23,748 nucleotides of DNA. It comes from JAHFRG01 sp041495205 (lineage in GTDB: Bacteria > Pseudomonadota > Gammaproteobacteria > Burkholderiales > JAHFRG01). Position 1 is the first letter of the stretch, and each line of letters starts with the position of its first letter. Below, piece after piece: positions 13,266 through 21,820 of this stretch. The translations under genes were made by a program, and so were the position numbers. The stretch lies in assembly GCA_041495205.1 (NCBI GenBank), contig JBGQCF010000037.1, positions 1-23,748 of the forward strand, in the 5' to 3' direction. Under the pieces are notes generated by a model. It did not search any database. It was not told the DNA's origin and saw nothing but the letters and a program-made list of their open reading frames with translations.

Positions 13266-15341
13266 ATGGACACACATACACGATATAACTTTCCACTCGC
13301 TGTCGCGCTGCTTGCGGCATTCTGGCCGGCGGCGCAAGCCGCAGATGAGGCGGAAGTCGCCAGGCTTATCAAGCCGGAGAGCACGGTCAGTTTGGGCGTA
13401 GGCTACGTGGACAGCAACAACCAGCGCTTCGGGCAGTACAACGGTCTGAACCAGCGCGGCGCTTATGGGCTGCTGGATGCTGAGGCGGTGCAGCGCGATG
13501 ATGAAACGGGAACCTGGCTCAAGTTCTCGGCACGCAACCTCGGACTGGACGACCGGGAACTGCGCTTCGAGCAGCAGCGGCAGGGCGACTGGGGTTATTC
13601 CATAGACTACAGCCAAATACCCCGCTTCAATCCCTTGACCGTAAACACAGGGCTGACAGGGATCGGCACGCCTAACCTGACCCTTAACGGCGGACCCAAG
13701 CAAAATGTGCAGTTGGAGACCGAGCGCAAGAGAACCACGTTCGGCTTCGACAAGCTGCTGCCGGGCGGATTCGACTTCCAGTTGCGCTTGCGCAACGAGG
13801 ACAAGGATGGCGCGCGCATGTACGGCCAAGGGACCGATAATGCTCCTGCCGCAATAAATTTCCTGGCGGACCCGATCCATCAGAACACCAGGCAACTGGA
13901 CGCGACACTGGGCTACACCGGCGAGCGCCTGCAGCTGTCCGGCGGCTATTACGGGACTTGGTTCGACAATCAGAATACCAGCCTCAACATCACCGGCACC
14001 GGTGTCGCCCCGTCCGTGGCTGTTTTCTCCTTGATGACCCTGCCGCCGGATAACCAGTCGCACCAGGTGTACCTGAGCGGCGGTTACGGATTTACGCCGA
14101 CCACGCGCGGCACCTTCAAAATCGCTTACACGCACCAGACCCAGGACGACACTTTTGTCCTTCCGTCCGCCGGCGGCCAAACTAACCTGGGAGGGCGTCT
14201 CGATACGACACTGCTGCAGATGGGCCTGACCAGCCGGCCCATGCCGAAGCTCTCGGTGTTGGCCAATGTTCGATATGAAGACCGTGACGACAAGACCCCG
14301 GTTTTCGTGTATTTCACGGGTGCAACCGCCACCTCGACGCTGGACGGCACCAATGAACCCCGCTCACTGAGGTCAATAACCGGCAAGCTGGAGGCCAGTT
14401 ACATGTTGCCGATGGGTTTCCGCTTCACCGGCGGTGCAAACTACGAAGTCCGGCAGCGCAATGAAATTGCGGTACGCTCGCTCGGCTTCAGGGACGAGAC
14501 CAATGAAATAGCCTTTCGTGCCGAACTGCGCCGTTCCATATCCGAAACCGTCACCGGCGCCCTGGCCTACATACGCAGCGATCGCTACGGCTCGCCTTTT
14601 CTGACCAATTTACGGAACGGCGGCACCCTCGGCAGCAACTTCATCGCCCCGCTGTACCTGGCCAACCGCGTTGAGGACAAGGTGCGCCTGACCACAAACT
14701 GGGAGGCCACTGAAAAGCTGTCGCTCCAATTCGTGGTTGATGGCGCGCGGGACGCCTATAACAGCCGGACCGCGCAAGAACTCGGAATGCGCTCGGGCAA
14801 AGTGGAAAATTATTCTGCTGATGCCGCGTATGCCTTCTCCGAAAAATGGCAGGCGACCGCATGGTATTCGCGCAACGACACTCATTCCCAGCAGGCAGAC
14901 TGCGCGGACGCTGCCATCGTTGGCGGCGTTTACGTATGTCCCGCATCGGCGGCAAGTCCCGTCTGGGCGGCCGAACTCAGCAATGTTGCGGACAGCTTTG
15001 GAATCGGCCTGCGCGGCAAGTTGACCGGCAAGCTAAACGTCGGAGCCAACTTTCAATACTCCACCATCCGCGACCGGTACCTGGTGAGCGCGCTCAATCC
15101 CACCACTGCGGCAACGGGGTCGACGCCTGATATCACCACCCGGCTGACGAACCTGAAAGTGTTCGCGAAGTACGCGTTGCGCAAGAACATGGGTGTGCGC
15201 TTTGATTACATACGTGACCAATTCAAGACCGACGACTGGACCTGGACTAACTTCCTTTACTCGGACGGCACGACGGTGATCCAGAATCCGAACCAGATTG
15301 TCAATTTCTTCGGAATGACCGTCTACTTTACTTGGCAGTAG
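13266..15341 (+). CDS. mtoB: MtrB/PioB-family outer-membrane porin (MtoB-like)
   Basis: The 691-residue protein has a signal peptide (LAVALLAAFWPAAQAA) and a long succession of amphipathic beta strands, as in the 26- to 28-strand MtrB/PioB barrels; the family's typical N-terminal EVARLIKPESTVSLGVGYV segment is present. It sheathes the decaheme cytochrome across the outer membrane. The N-terminal CxxC of Shewanella MtrB is not seen. Instead, two Cys occur in the ADCADAAIVGGVYVCPA segment near residues 543-556 and could form a loop disulfide. The start is supported by AAGGGAG. The gene ends 66 bases from the convergent ccmI. Confidence 0.9.
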   Translation: MDTHTRYNFPLAVALLAAFWPAAQAADEAEVARLIKPESTVSLGVGYVDSNNQRFGQYNGLNQRGAYGLLDAEAVQRDDETGTWLKFSARNLGLDDRELRFEQQRQGDWGYSIDYSQIPRFNPLTVNTGLTGIGTPNLTLNGGPKQNVQLETERKRTTFGFDKLLPGGFDFQLRLRNEDKDGARMYGQGTDNAPAAINFLADPIHQNTRQLDATLGYTGERLQLSGGYYGTWFDNQNTSLNITGTGVAPSVAVFSLMTLPPDNQSHQVYLSGGYGFTPTTRGTFKIAYTHQTQDDTFVLPSAGGQTNLGGRLDTTLLQMGLTSRPMPKLSVLANVRYEDRDDKTPVFVYFTGATATSTLDGTNEPRSLRSITGKLEASYMLPMGFRFTGGANYEVRQRNEIAVRSLGFRDETNEIAFRAELRRSISETVTGALAYIRSDRYGSPFLTNLRNGGTLGSNFIAPLYLANRVEDKVRLTTNWEATEKLSLQFVVDGARDAYNSRTAQELGMRSGKVENYSADAAYAFSEKWQATAWYSRNDTHSQQADCADAAIVGGVYVCPASAASPVWAAELSNVADSFGIGLRGKLTGKLNVGANFQYSTIRDRYLVSALNPTTAATGSTPDITTRLTNLKVFAKYALRKNMGVRFDYIRDQFKTDDWTWTNFLYSDGTTVIQNPNQIVNFFGMTVYFTWQ

Positions 15342-15407
15342 CGGTTTGCCGCGTCCCGCGCGGCGCATAAAACGGCCTGAAGCGCTTCCCGCTTGCGAGG
15401 CGCCGCC

Positions 15408-16625
15408 CTAGCGGATTTCCGTGTCGATCACTACCGTGATTCCCGTGCTGCCGTTGGCCACGCTGCGGCTCATTCCCTGCAGATCGCCCGGTTGCGGCGT
15501 GGCATTGGAAGATTTTGAGACGCGCGCGCCGACCACCAGCTGTGGGAAATTTGACAGCTTCATATCAGGCGCCATGGCCATCGAATCGTCGAGCAAAAAT
15601 GTCGCCGGCAATTCGCGCGCCTGTTTGCGCATTATCGCGAGCGGCATGCGCGGACCCTCTGCGGCGCGCGCGAAGATGAACACGGTATCGGTCGGGGCAA
15701 CTTTCTCCGCCAGCGCCGGTGCGAGCTTCACCACGCCGCTCACTCCGCTCGCCGCCGCGCTTGGTACCGGCGCAACCGGGCGTCCGCTCGTCCGATCGTC
15801 GAGATCCCGCGCCTCTGCGATGCTGGCGCCGACCGAGCGCGCGAATTCACTGTCCTGGGGCACCAGGCGCAAAAGATGCTCCCAGTTATCCACTGCATTC
15901 CGATAGTCTTTTTTCTCGAACGCAACCGCCCCGGCCAGCGCCAGCGCCTTCGTGTTATCGGGATCGACCTTGAGAGCGCGCTCGATGATGGACTCGGGCT
16001 TGCCTTGCAAGTGCTCACCCTGCGTCATCCCCAGTACGTCGGCGTAATCAGCCAGCACCTGGGCATCGCCCGGCAGGCGTTGCACGGCATTGGCGTAAGC
16101 TTTGGCGGCTTCGTCATAGCGGCCGAGTGCGCCGTAGGAGCGCCCCAGCATCACCCAGCCCTGGCCGTCCTCGGGATTCGCTTTCAGGCGTTCAGCGAGA
16201 CGCACGACCATCGCCTGGATCTGCTGCGCGCTTACCCCATGAGCGGTCGCGTCCGCGTCCGCCGGCGACAGTGCTTGCGGGTTTCCCACGATGAAATACA
16301 GGCCCACCGCGCACAGCGGTATGGCGAACGCAAGCGCGATCGCCGCGGCGCGCCACTTGTGCCGCAGGACCGGAGCAGTGTCCGGGCGGCTCAAGTCTTC
16401 AAGCAGCCGCGCCTCGATCTCGCGGCGCGCCTTCTCGTAATGCTCGGCGCTCAGGCTGCCGGCGCGCAGATCGGCTTCGAGTTCGCGCAACTGATCGCGA
16501 TAGATCGCGATATTCGCCGCGCTTTGCGAGACGCGGTCGCCGCCCCTGCTGCGCAGCAGCGGCAACACGAACAGCAGCACCGCCACCGCGACGAACAATC
16601 CCCCCGCGATCCAGAATGCGATCAT
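15408..16625 (-). CDS. ccmI: Cytochrome c biogenesis protein CcmI (TPR)
   Basis: The 405-residue protein begins with two membrane segments (IAFWIAGGLFVAVAVLLFVLPLL, and AAAIALAFAIPLCAVGLYFIV around 105-125) that flank a cytosolic coiled region. A periplasmic TPR domain follows (DGQGWVMLGRSYGALGRYDEAAKAYANAVQRLPGDAQVLADYADV and a second set). CcmI holds apocytochromes and presents them to CcmF/CcmH for heme ligation. The ATG at 16625 overlaps the ccmH stop in an ATGA, which decides the start over a longer frame to 16778. It is the last gene of the operon. Confidence 0.9.
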   Translation of the reverse strand: MIAFWIAGGLFVAVAVLLFVLPLLRSRGGDRVSQSAANIAIYRDQLRELEADLRAGSLSAEHYEKARREIEARLLEDLSRPDTAPVLRHKWRAAAIALAFAIPLCAVGLYFIVGNPQALSPADADATAHGVSAQQIQAMVVRLAERLKANPEDGQGWVMLGRSYGALGRYDEAAKAYANAVQRLPGDAQVLADYADVLGMTQGEHLQGKPESIIERALKVDPDNTKALALAGAVAFEKKDYRNAVDNWEHLLRLVPQDSEFARSVGASIAEARDLDDRTSGRPVAPVPSAAASGVSGVVKLAPALAEKVAPTDTVFIFARAAEGPRMPLAIMRKQARELPATFLLDDSMAMAPDMKLSNFPQLVVGARVSKSSNATPQPGDLQGMSRSVANGSTGITVVIDTEIR

Positions 16626-17092
16626 CGGCGTTGCGCGTCGCCCTCGGATTTGAGCAGCGCCGCGGCGCGTGCGCGGTCCGCATCCGAGAGTTCTGTCGCG
16701 GCTTCCTTGCGGCGGCGCGCCACGCGGTAAAAAAGCGCGGCCAACCCCGCCGCCAGGAACAGCAAAGGCCCAAACCAAAGGAGCATCGTGGTGCCTTTCA
16801 GCGGCGGCCGGTACAGCACGAAATCACCGTAGCGCGCAACCAGGTAGTCAATGATGTCCCGGTCGCTCATGCCTTGCTGCATTTTTTCGCGGATTTGTTT
16901 CTTGAGGTCCTTCGCAAGTTCAGCGGGAGAGTCGGCGATGGTCTGGTTCTGGCACACCAGGCAGCGCAGATTTTCGGAGAGTTCCATGACGCGCTTTTCG
17001 AGCGCCGGGTCATCCGCCGCAGGAGCGCTATCCGCGGCGTGCGCAATGTTGAAAACCAGCACCGACAGCATGAGTACGAGCAACTTACGCAT
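16622..17092 (-). CDS. ccmH: Cytochrome c maturation thiol oxidoreductase CcmH
   Basis: The 156-residue protein has a signal peptide, the conserved redox motif LRCLVCQNQ (Cys44, Cys47) and one C-terminal membrane helix (MLLWFGPLLFLAAGLAALFY). CcmH keeps the apocytochrome CxxCH cysteines reduced for heme attachment, working with CcmG and CcmF. It is the short form, with the TPR part encoded separately as CcmI. The start overlaps the ccmG stop by 8 bases. Confidence 0.95.
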   Translation of the reverse strand: MRKLLVLMLSVLVFNIAHAADSAPAADDPALEKRVMELSENLRCLVCQNQTIADSPAELAKDLKKQIREKMQQGMSDRDIIDYLVARYGDFVLYRPPLKGTTMLLWFGPLLFLAAGLAALFYRVARRRKEAATELSDADRARAAALLKSEGDAQRR

Positions 17093-17609
17093 TCTTGAGC
17101 TTGGTCACGAGCGGGATAATCTTCTTCTTCAGGATTTCCGGCGTGAGCGGGCCGATTTGCTTGTAGCGGATCACGCCGTGCTTGTCGATCACATAGGTTT
17201 CCGGAACGCCGTAGACGCCGTAGTCGATGCCGACCTTTCCTTCGGAATCAAAAGCCGATAGCCGGTAAGGATCCCCGAAGCGCTGCAGCCACGCCAGGCC
17301 GTCCTCGCGCTTGTCCTTGTAATTGAGCCCGTAAACCGGCGCGACGTTGCTCTTTGCGAACTCGAGCAGGACCGCATGTTCCTCGCGGCAGCTCACGCAC
17401 CACGATGCCCAGACATTGAGCAGCCACACTTTTCCGATCACGTCCCGCTCCGAGAAGACTTGGTCCGCTTCGCGCATCTGCGGCAACTGGAAGTGCGGCG
17501 CCGGCTTGTTGATGAGCGGCGAGGGCACTTCGGTCGGGTTGAGAGTCAAGCCCACGGCGAGCAGGGCGATAAGCGCGCCGAAAACAACAAGCACCAGATA
17601 GTGTTTCAC
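17085..17609 (-). CDS. ccmG: Thiol:disulfide interchange protein CcmG/DsbE
   Basis: The 174-residue protein has an N-terminal membrane anchor (HYLVLVVFGALIALLAVGL) and a periplasmic thioredoxin fold with WCVSC (Cys71/Cys74) and the cis-Pro motif GVPETY. It supplies reductant from CcdA/DsbD to the apocytochrome c maturation pathway. I chose GTG 17609 because the typical membrane anchor begins there; an ATG at 17663 would overlap ccmF by 20 bases and add a charged Pro-rich extension. It begins 34 bases after the ccmF stop. Confidence 0.92.
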   Translation of the reverse strand: MKHYLVLVVFGALIALLAVGLTLNPTEVPSPLINKPAPHFQLPQMREADQVFSERDVIGKVWLLNVWASWCVSCREEHAVLLEFAKSNVAPVYGLNYKDKREDGLAWLQRFGDPYRLSAFDSEGKVGIDYGVYGVPETYVIDKHGVIRYKQIGPLTPEILKKKIIPLVTKLKNA

Positions 17610-17643
17610 TTCAGGTCCCGGGAATGATGGCGCCGGCCCGGCT

Positions 17644-19635
17644 TTACCCGGCTGCCGCTGCATCGCGCGCCGCCACAAGCGGAGCGATGCTCTGCCGCCG
17701 CGCGTCCACACGGTACCTGCGATCGCCCGCCGCGAGCAATCCGCCCAGCGCCATCAGCACGCAGCCGCCCCAGATCCACAAGATAAAAGGCTTATGCTGC
17801 AGGCGCACCATCCACGTCTTGGGGTCGATTGGGTCGCCCAGGGAGACATACAGATCGCGCGTGAAGCCGGGGTCGATGGCAGCCTCCGTCATCGTACTTT
17901 CCTGCGACGCATAGATGCGTTTCTCCGGATGCAGCACCGCCACGAGCTTGCCGTTCTTCATGACGGTGACGGTGGCGTGTGCAGCGGCATAGTTGGGACC
18001 GGTCACGTCCTCGACGCCGTCAAAGCGAAATGTATAGCCGCCGACCTGCGCCGTCGTGCCTGCGCTCATGCGCACATCCTCCACACTTTCATAGCCCTTT
18101 ACCAACGTCACGCCGACGACGAATACCGCGACGCCAACGTGCGCGAGCAGCATCCCGTAATACGCGCGCGGGGCGCCGGCAAGCCGTGTCCAGGCGCTTG
18201 CTCCGCTGGCGGCGTTTTTGATTCGGTCCCACAGATTTACGGTGCTGCTTGCAACAATCCACAACGCGAGCAGCAGCCCGAAACTCACCCATGCGCTTGA
18301 GCGGCCCAGCGCGAGCGGGAGCACCAGCGCCATCACCAGGCTCACCGCAAATGCCCAACGCAGGCGCAACGCCAGATCGGGCAAACGCGCTTTCTTCCAT
18401 CGCGTTAACGGGCCGACGCCCATCAGAAACAGCGCGGGCGCCATCAACGGAGCAAATACGCTTTCAAAATACGGAGGGCCCACCGAAATCTTGCCCAAAC
18501 TGAGCGCGTCCAGCACCAGCGGGTAGAGCGTGCCCAGCAAGACGGCGCCGGCGGCAGCGACCAGCAGCACGTTGTTGGTCAGCAGCATTGATTCGCGGGA
18601 AACCGGATCGAAACTGCCTCCCAGCCCGATGCGCGGCGCACGCCACGCGAACAGCGCGAGCGAGCCGCCGATGACCACGGTGAGGAAAGCCAGGATGAAA
18701 ATGCCGCGCTTAGGATCGGTCGCGAACGCGTGCACCGAACTCAACACGCCGGAACGCACCAGGAACGTCCCCAGCAGGCTCAGTGCGAATGCAAAAATCG
18801 CGAGCAGCACCGTCCAGCTGCGGAACGCGCCGCGTTTTTCGGTGACCGCGAGTGAATGAATCAGCGCGGTGCCTACCAGCCAAGGCATGAACGAGGCGTT
18901 TTCCACCGGGTCCCAGAACCACCAGCCTCCCCAACCGAGTTCGTAATAGGCCCACGCGCTGCCCAGCGCGATCCCGAGAGTCAGGAACATCCACGCGACG
19001 ATTGTCCACGGGCGCGACCAGCGCGCCCACGCCGCATCGAGGCGTCCCGAGAGCAGGGCGGCGATTGCGAACGCAAACGCCACCGAGAATCCGACGTAAC
19101 CCGTATAAAGCATGGGCGGATGTATCACCATGGCCGGATCCTGCAGCAGCGGGTTGAGATCGCGCCCATCGAGGGGCGCCGGAAACAGGCGGTCGAACGG
19201 ATTCGAGGTAAACAGCATGAACGAGAGGAAGCCGACGTTCACCAGGCCCATCACGCCGAGCACTCGCGCGACCATATCTTCCGGCAGGCGGCGGCTGAAC
19301 ACGCTCACCGCGACCATCCACACTCCGAGTATCAGCGTCCACAACAGCAGCGAGCCTTCATGCCCGCCCCAAACTCCGGCGATGCGGTATTGCAGCGGCA
19401 GCGCGGAATTGGAATTGGCCGCGACAAAGGCGACCGAGAAATCCTTGTTGATGAATGAGGCGGTGAGACAAGCGAAGGCGATTGCGACGAAAATGAATTG
19501 TCCCCACGCCGCGGGGCGCGCGACGCTCATCCACGCCGCATCCCCCCGGGCGGCGCCGGCAAGCGTGAGTACGCCCTGTGCCAGCGCAATGACCAGCGCC
19601 AGCGCGAGAGCGAACTGACCGAGTTCGGGAATCAT
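17644..19635 (-). CDS. ccmF: Heme lyase subunit CcmF
   Basis: The 663-residue polytopic protein (about 15 membrane helices) carries the tryptophan-rich WWD motif GWGGWWFWDPVENASFMPW and the family's VIHPPMLYTGYVGFSVAFAFA segment with a conserved heme-ligand His. CcmF transfers heme from holo-CcmE to apocytochromes in the periplasm. The ATG abuts the ccmE stop (TGATG, one base shared). Length is typical. Confidence 0.97.
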   Translation of the reverse strand: MIPELGQFALALALVIALAQGVLTLAGAARGDAAWMSVARPAAWGQFIFVAIAFACLTASFINKDFSVAFVAANSNSALPLQYRIAGVWGGHEGSLLLWTLILGVWMVAVSVFSRRLPEDMVARVLGVMGLVNVGFLSFMLFTSNPFDRLFPAPLDGRDLNPLLQDPAMVIHPPMLYTGYVGFSVAFAFAIAALLSGRLDAAWARWSRPWTIVAWMFLTLGIALGSAWAYYELGWGGWWFWDPVENASFMPWLVGTALIHSLAVTEKRGAFRSWTVLLAIFAFALSLLGTFLVRSGVLSSVHAFATDPKRGIFILAFLTVVIGGSLALFAWRAPRIGLGGSFDPVSRESMLLTNNVLLVAAAGAVLLGTLYPLVLDALSLGKISVGPPYFESVFAPLMAPALFLMGVGPLTRWKKARLPDLALRLRWAFAVSLVMALVLPLALGRSSAWVSFGLLLALWIVASSTVNLWDRIKNAASGASAWTRLAGAPRAYYGMLLAHVGVAVFVVGVTLVKGYESVEDVRMSAGTTAQVGGYTFRFDGVEDVTGPNYAAAHATVTVMKNGKLVAVLHPEKRIYASQESTMTEAAIDPGFTRDLYVSLGDPIDPKTWMVRLQHKPFILWIWGGCVLMALGGLLAAGDRRYRVDARRQSIAPLVAARDAAAAG

Positions 19636-20117
19636 CAGCGCTTCAACTCCGTTTGCGGACCGGTTACCAGCGTCTGCGTGGTTTTCTGGACCACCGCGTG
19701 CGCTTTCTTGACCGCATCCGCCGCCTCGGGCGGCATATAGTTCTCGTCATGCTTGGCGAGCACTTCGCTGGCCTGAAACACTCCGTCGGCGCCTAGATGT
19801 CCCTGCGTAACGACGCCTTTGCCTTCGCGAAACAAATCCGGGAGCGTGCCGCGGTAAACCACCGGAATGTTCCGCGCGGTGTCGGTCACGATGAACTGCA
19901 CGCTGAGGCCGTCCGGCTGACGCTTGAGGCTGCCGGGCACGACCAGCCCTCCGATACGGAAATCGCGCCATTGCGGCGCTTCGTTTGCCGCCACCTGCGA
20001 TGGAGTGAAAAAGAACACCAGGTTCTTGTTCAGGGCGCTCAACACCAGCGCCGCGGCTACTCCGAGCGCGGCGACACCCACGGCGATTGCCGCGAAGCGT
20101 TTATGCCGGGGTTTCAT
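19635..20117 (-). CDS. ccmE: Heme chaperone CcmE
   Basis: The 160-residue protein has an N-terminal membrane anchor (11-29) and a periplasmic OB-fold domain. The HDENYMPPE motif contains His123, which binds heme covalently, and Tyr127, the axial ligand. It receives heme from CcmC and delivers it to CcmF. The start overlaps the ccmD stop in an ATGA. This is the His-type CcmE. Confidence 0.96.
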   Translation of the reverse strand: MKPRHKRFAAIAVGVAALGVAAALVLSALNKNLVFFFTPSQVAANEAPQWRDFRIGGLVVPGSLKRQPDGLSVQFIVTDTARNIPVVYRGTLPDLFREGKGVVTQGHLGADGVFQASEVLAKHDENYMPPEAADAVKKAHAVVQKTTQTLVTGPQTELKR

Positions 20118-20296
20118 TGCAACCCCCGGCGTGCCGCGCTGCGCATGCGGCCGAGCTCCCGCAGGATGCCGCGCTTTCTAAGGATGAGCAGCACGATTTC
20201 CATTGTCAGAAGTCCGAACACCACTCCATAGGAACCCCACACGTAAAGCGCGTAGCCGCCCATTGCGAAAAAGTCGCTCCAGCTCGCCCAGTTCAT
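20114..20296 (-). CDS. ccmD: Heme exporter accessory protein CcmD
   Basis: The 60-residue protein has one membrane helix (YALYVWGSYGVVFGLLTMEIVLLIL) with a cytosolic basic tail (RKRGILRELGRMRSAARR), as in CcmD. The leading NWASWSDFFAMGGYALYVWGSY pattern is characteristic. It helps release holo-CcmE from CcmABC. The ATG at 20296 overlaps the ccmC stop (ATGA); the longer open frame upstream lies inside ccmC and is a shadow. Confidence 0.93.
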   Translation of the reverse strand: MNWASWSDFFAMGGYALYVWGSYGVVFGLLTMEIVLLILRKRGILRELGRMRSAARRGLQ

Positions 20297-21084
20297 TTGA
20301 ATCCGCTCATATATTCCGCCACCCATTGGCTGTCGCGTTCGCGCTCGAGGATGATGCTGCGCACGCGCATCAGCGAAACCGCGATGCTGTACATCCACAG
20401 CGCGAGCACCATCACGATTATACCGGCAAACATTGTGGCCGCCATGGTCGGCGCGCTTTTCAGGCTCACCGACGCGCCCTGATGCAGCGTGTTCCACCAT
20501 TGGACCGAAAAGTAAATGATCGGGATATTGATGACGCCGGTGAGCGCAAGCACCGCTCCCGCCTTGTCGGCGCGGCGCGGGTCATCGATTGCGGCCTGCA
20601 GCGCCATAAACCCGAGATAAAGAAACAGCAGAATGAGCTCCGACGTGAGGCGCGCGTCCCACACCCACCAGGTGCCCCAGGTCGGCTTGCCCCAAAGAGA
20701 GCCGCTCCACAGCGCAATAAACGTGAACAATGCGCCGGTCGGCGCGAGCGCGCTCGCCATCATTCCGGAGAGCCGCGTGTTAAATGTCAGCCCCACTCCC
20801 GCCCAGAATGCCATGACGACATAAATGAACATCGACATCCAGGCCGCGGGCACGTGGATGAAAATAATGCGGTAGGCCTCGCCCTGCTGGCTGTCGGTCG
20901 GCGCCACGAAGAATCCGAGATACAGTCCCGCCGCGGCAAACAGCAGCGCCGCGACGGCAAACCACGGTACGAGCTTCCCGGCCAGCGGGAAAAACGTCTG
21001 CGGCGAAGAGTACCTGAACCAGCTGCTATGGCCGATGAACCGGTCTTGCCCCGTCGCGGTATTTTCAGGAGTTACATACGTCAT
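20293..21084 (-). CDS. ccmC: Heme transporter/handling protein CcmC
   Basis: The 263-residue protein has six membrane helices and the WWD motif WGKPTWGTWWVWDARLTSE. Flanking His residues fall in IFIHVPAAW and WWNTLHQGAS. CcmC attaches heme to CcmE. I chose ATG 21084 over a TTG two codons earlier. Unlike the other ccm genes it does not overlap its upstream neighbour: 67 bases separate it from ccmB, and that gap has a TATAAT. Confidence 0.96.
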   Translation of the reverse strand: MTYVTPENTATGQDRFIGHSSWFRYSSPQTFFPLAGKLVPWFAVAALLFAAAGLYLGFFVAPTDSQQGEAYRIIFIHVPAAWMSMFIYVVMAFWAGVGLTFNTRLSGMMASALAPTGALFTFIALWSGSLWGKPTWGTWWVWDARLTSELILLFLYLGFMALQAAIDDPRRADKAGAVLALTGVINIPIIYFSVQWWNTLHQGASVSLKSAPTMAATMFAGIIVMVLALWMYSIAVSLMRVRSIILERERDSQWVAEYMSGFK

Positions 21085-21123
21085 ATTCAAACAACCTTAT
21101 ACCTGCCCCAAATGATCAGGCGA

Positions 21124-21151
21124 ATTATATTTTGACCACATAATATCCGAA
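21124..21151 (-). promoter_or_regulatory. Candidate promoter in the ccmB-ccmC gap
   Basis: A perfect TATAAT reads leftward at 21129-21124, with TTCGGA (21151-21146) 16 bases upstream as a weak -35. A start near 21117 would give a leader of about 33 bases for ccmC. Confidence 0.35.
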
Positions 21152-21820
21152 TCATTCGGCCGAAATGCGCAGCGCCGCTGCCACTGCCAAGGGTGCGAAT
21201 GCAGCCGCCACTACAAGGAGAGCCGCCAGCAGCAGAAAATGCGCTTCGGTCCCCAATCCGGCCGCGGCCATGTCCACGCTGCCGGCGCCGATGATCAGCA
21301 CCGGGACGTAAAGCGGAAGCACCAACAGCGAGAGCAGCGCTCCGCCCCCGCGCAAACCCAGTGTCAGCGCCGCCCCAATGGCGCCTATCATGCTGAGCAC
21401 GGGCGTTCCCAGCAGCAATGATAGAGTGAGCGTTCCCAGCAGAGGTTGATGTAGATCAAACTGCAAGGCCAAAAGCGGGGCGATGAGCACCACGAGCAGG
21501 CCGGTAACCAGCCAGTGCGCGACTATTTTTGCGGCCACGATTGCCCCCAGGGGCGCGGCGCTCAGCAGCATTTGCTCCAGTGTGCCGTCGGCGTAATCGG
21601 CGGTGAACATGCGGGTGAGCGACAGCATCGAGGCAAGCAGGGCTGCGACCCAGATCACGCCAGGCGCGATTGTGCGCAGCAGATTGGGCTCGGGGCCGAC
21701 ACCGAGCGGGAACAGGCTCACCACGATGACGAAGAATACGAGCGCGGTGAGCACGTCGGCCCGCCTGCGGGTTGCGAGCAGCAGGTCGCGGTAAATTACA
21801 CAGCGCAGCACTGTGAACAT
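21152..21820 (-). CDS. ccmB: Heme exporter permease CcmB
   Basis: The 222-residue protein has six membrane helices and the typical CcmB opening VIYRDLLLATRRRADVLTALVFFVIVVSLFPLGVGPEP and a middle FTADYADGTLEQMLLS motif. It forms the ABC transporter with CcmA that powers release of holo-CcmE. The ATG immediately follows the ccmA stop. An FNR-type box with a class II -10 lies within the coding sequence. Confidence 0.96.
   Translation of the reverse strand: MFTVLRCVIYRDLLLATRRRADVLTALVFFVIVVSLFPLGVGPEPNLLRTIAPGVIWVAALLASMLSLTRMFTADYADGTLEQMLLSAAPLGAIVAAKIVAHWLVTGLLVVLIAPLLALQFDLHQPLLGTLTLSLLLGTPVLSMIGAIGAALTLGLRGGGALLSLLVLPLYVPVLIIGAGSVDMAAAGLGTEAHFLLLAALLVVAAAFAPLAVAAALRISAE
21418..21459 (-). 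promoter_or_regulatory. Intragenic FNR-type class II promoter candidate inside ccmB
   Basis: TTGATCTACATCAA (21459-21446, read leftward) is a perfect FNR-type palindrome. TATCAT (21423-21418) follows after exactly 22 bases and matches the -10 consensus at five of six positions. Transcription would start near 21411 and run into ccmC-ccmI. The bases also encode ordinary CcmB residues (FDLHQ), so chance remains possible. Confidence 0.45.

Noticed and set aside
12445..14180. Long minus-strand open frames opposite mtoA and mtoB
   Set aside because: They are shadows of GC-rich coding sequence. The plus strand encodes ten heme motifs and a beta-barrel, and the antisense frames show no family features.
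18856..19458. Plus-strand open frames opposite ccmF and ccmC (also 20203-21135)
   Set aside because: Arg/His-rich low-complexity translations antisense to well-conserved ccm genes.
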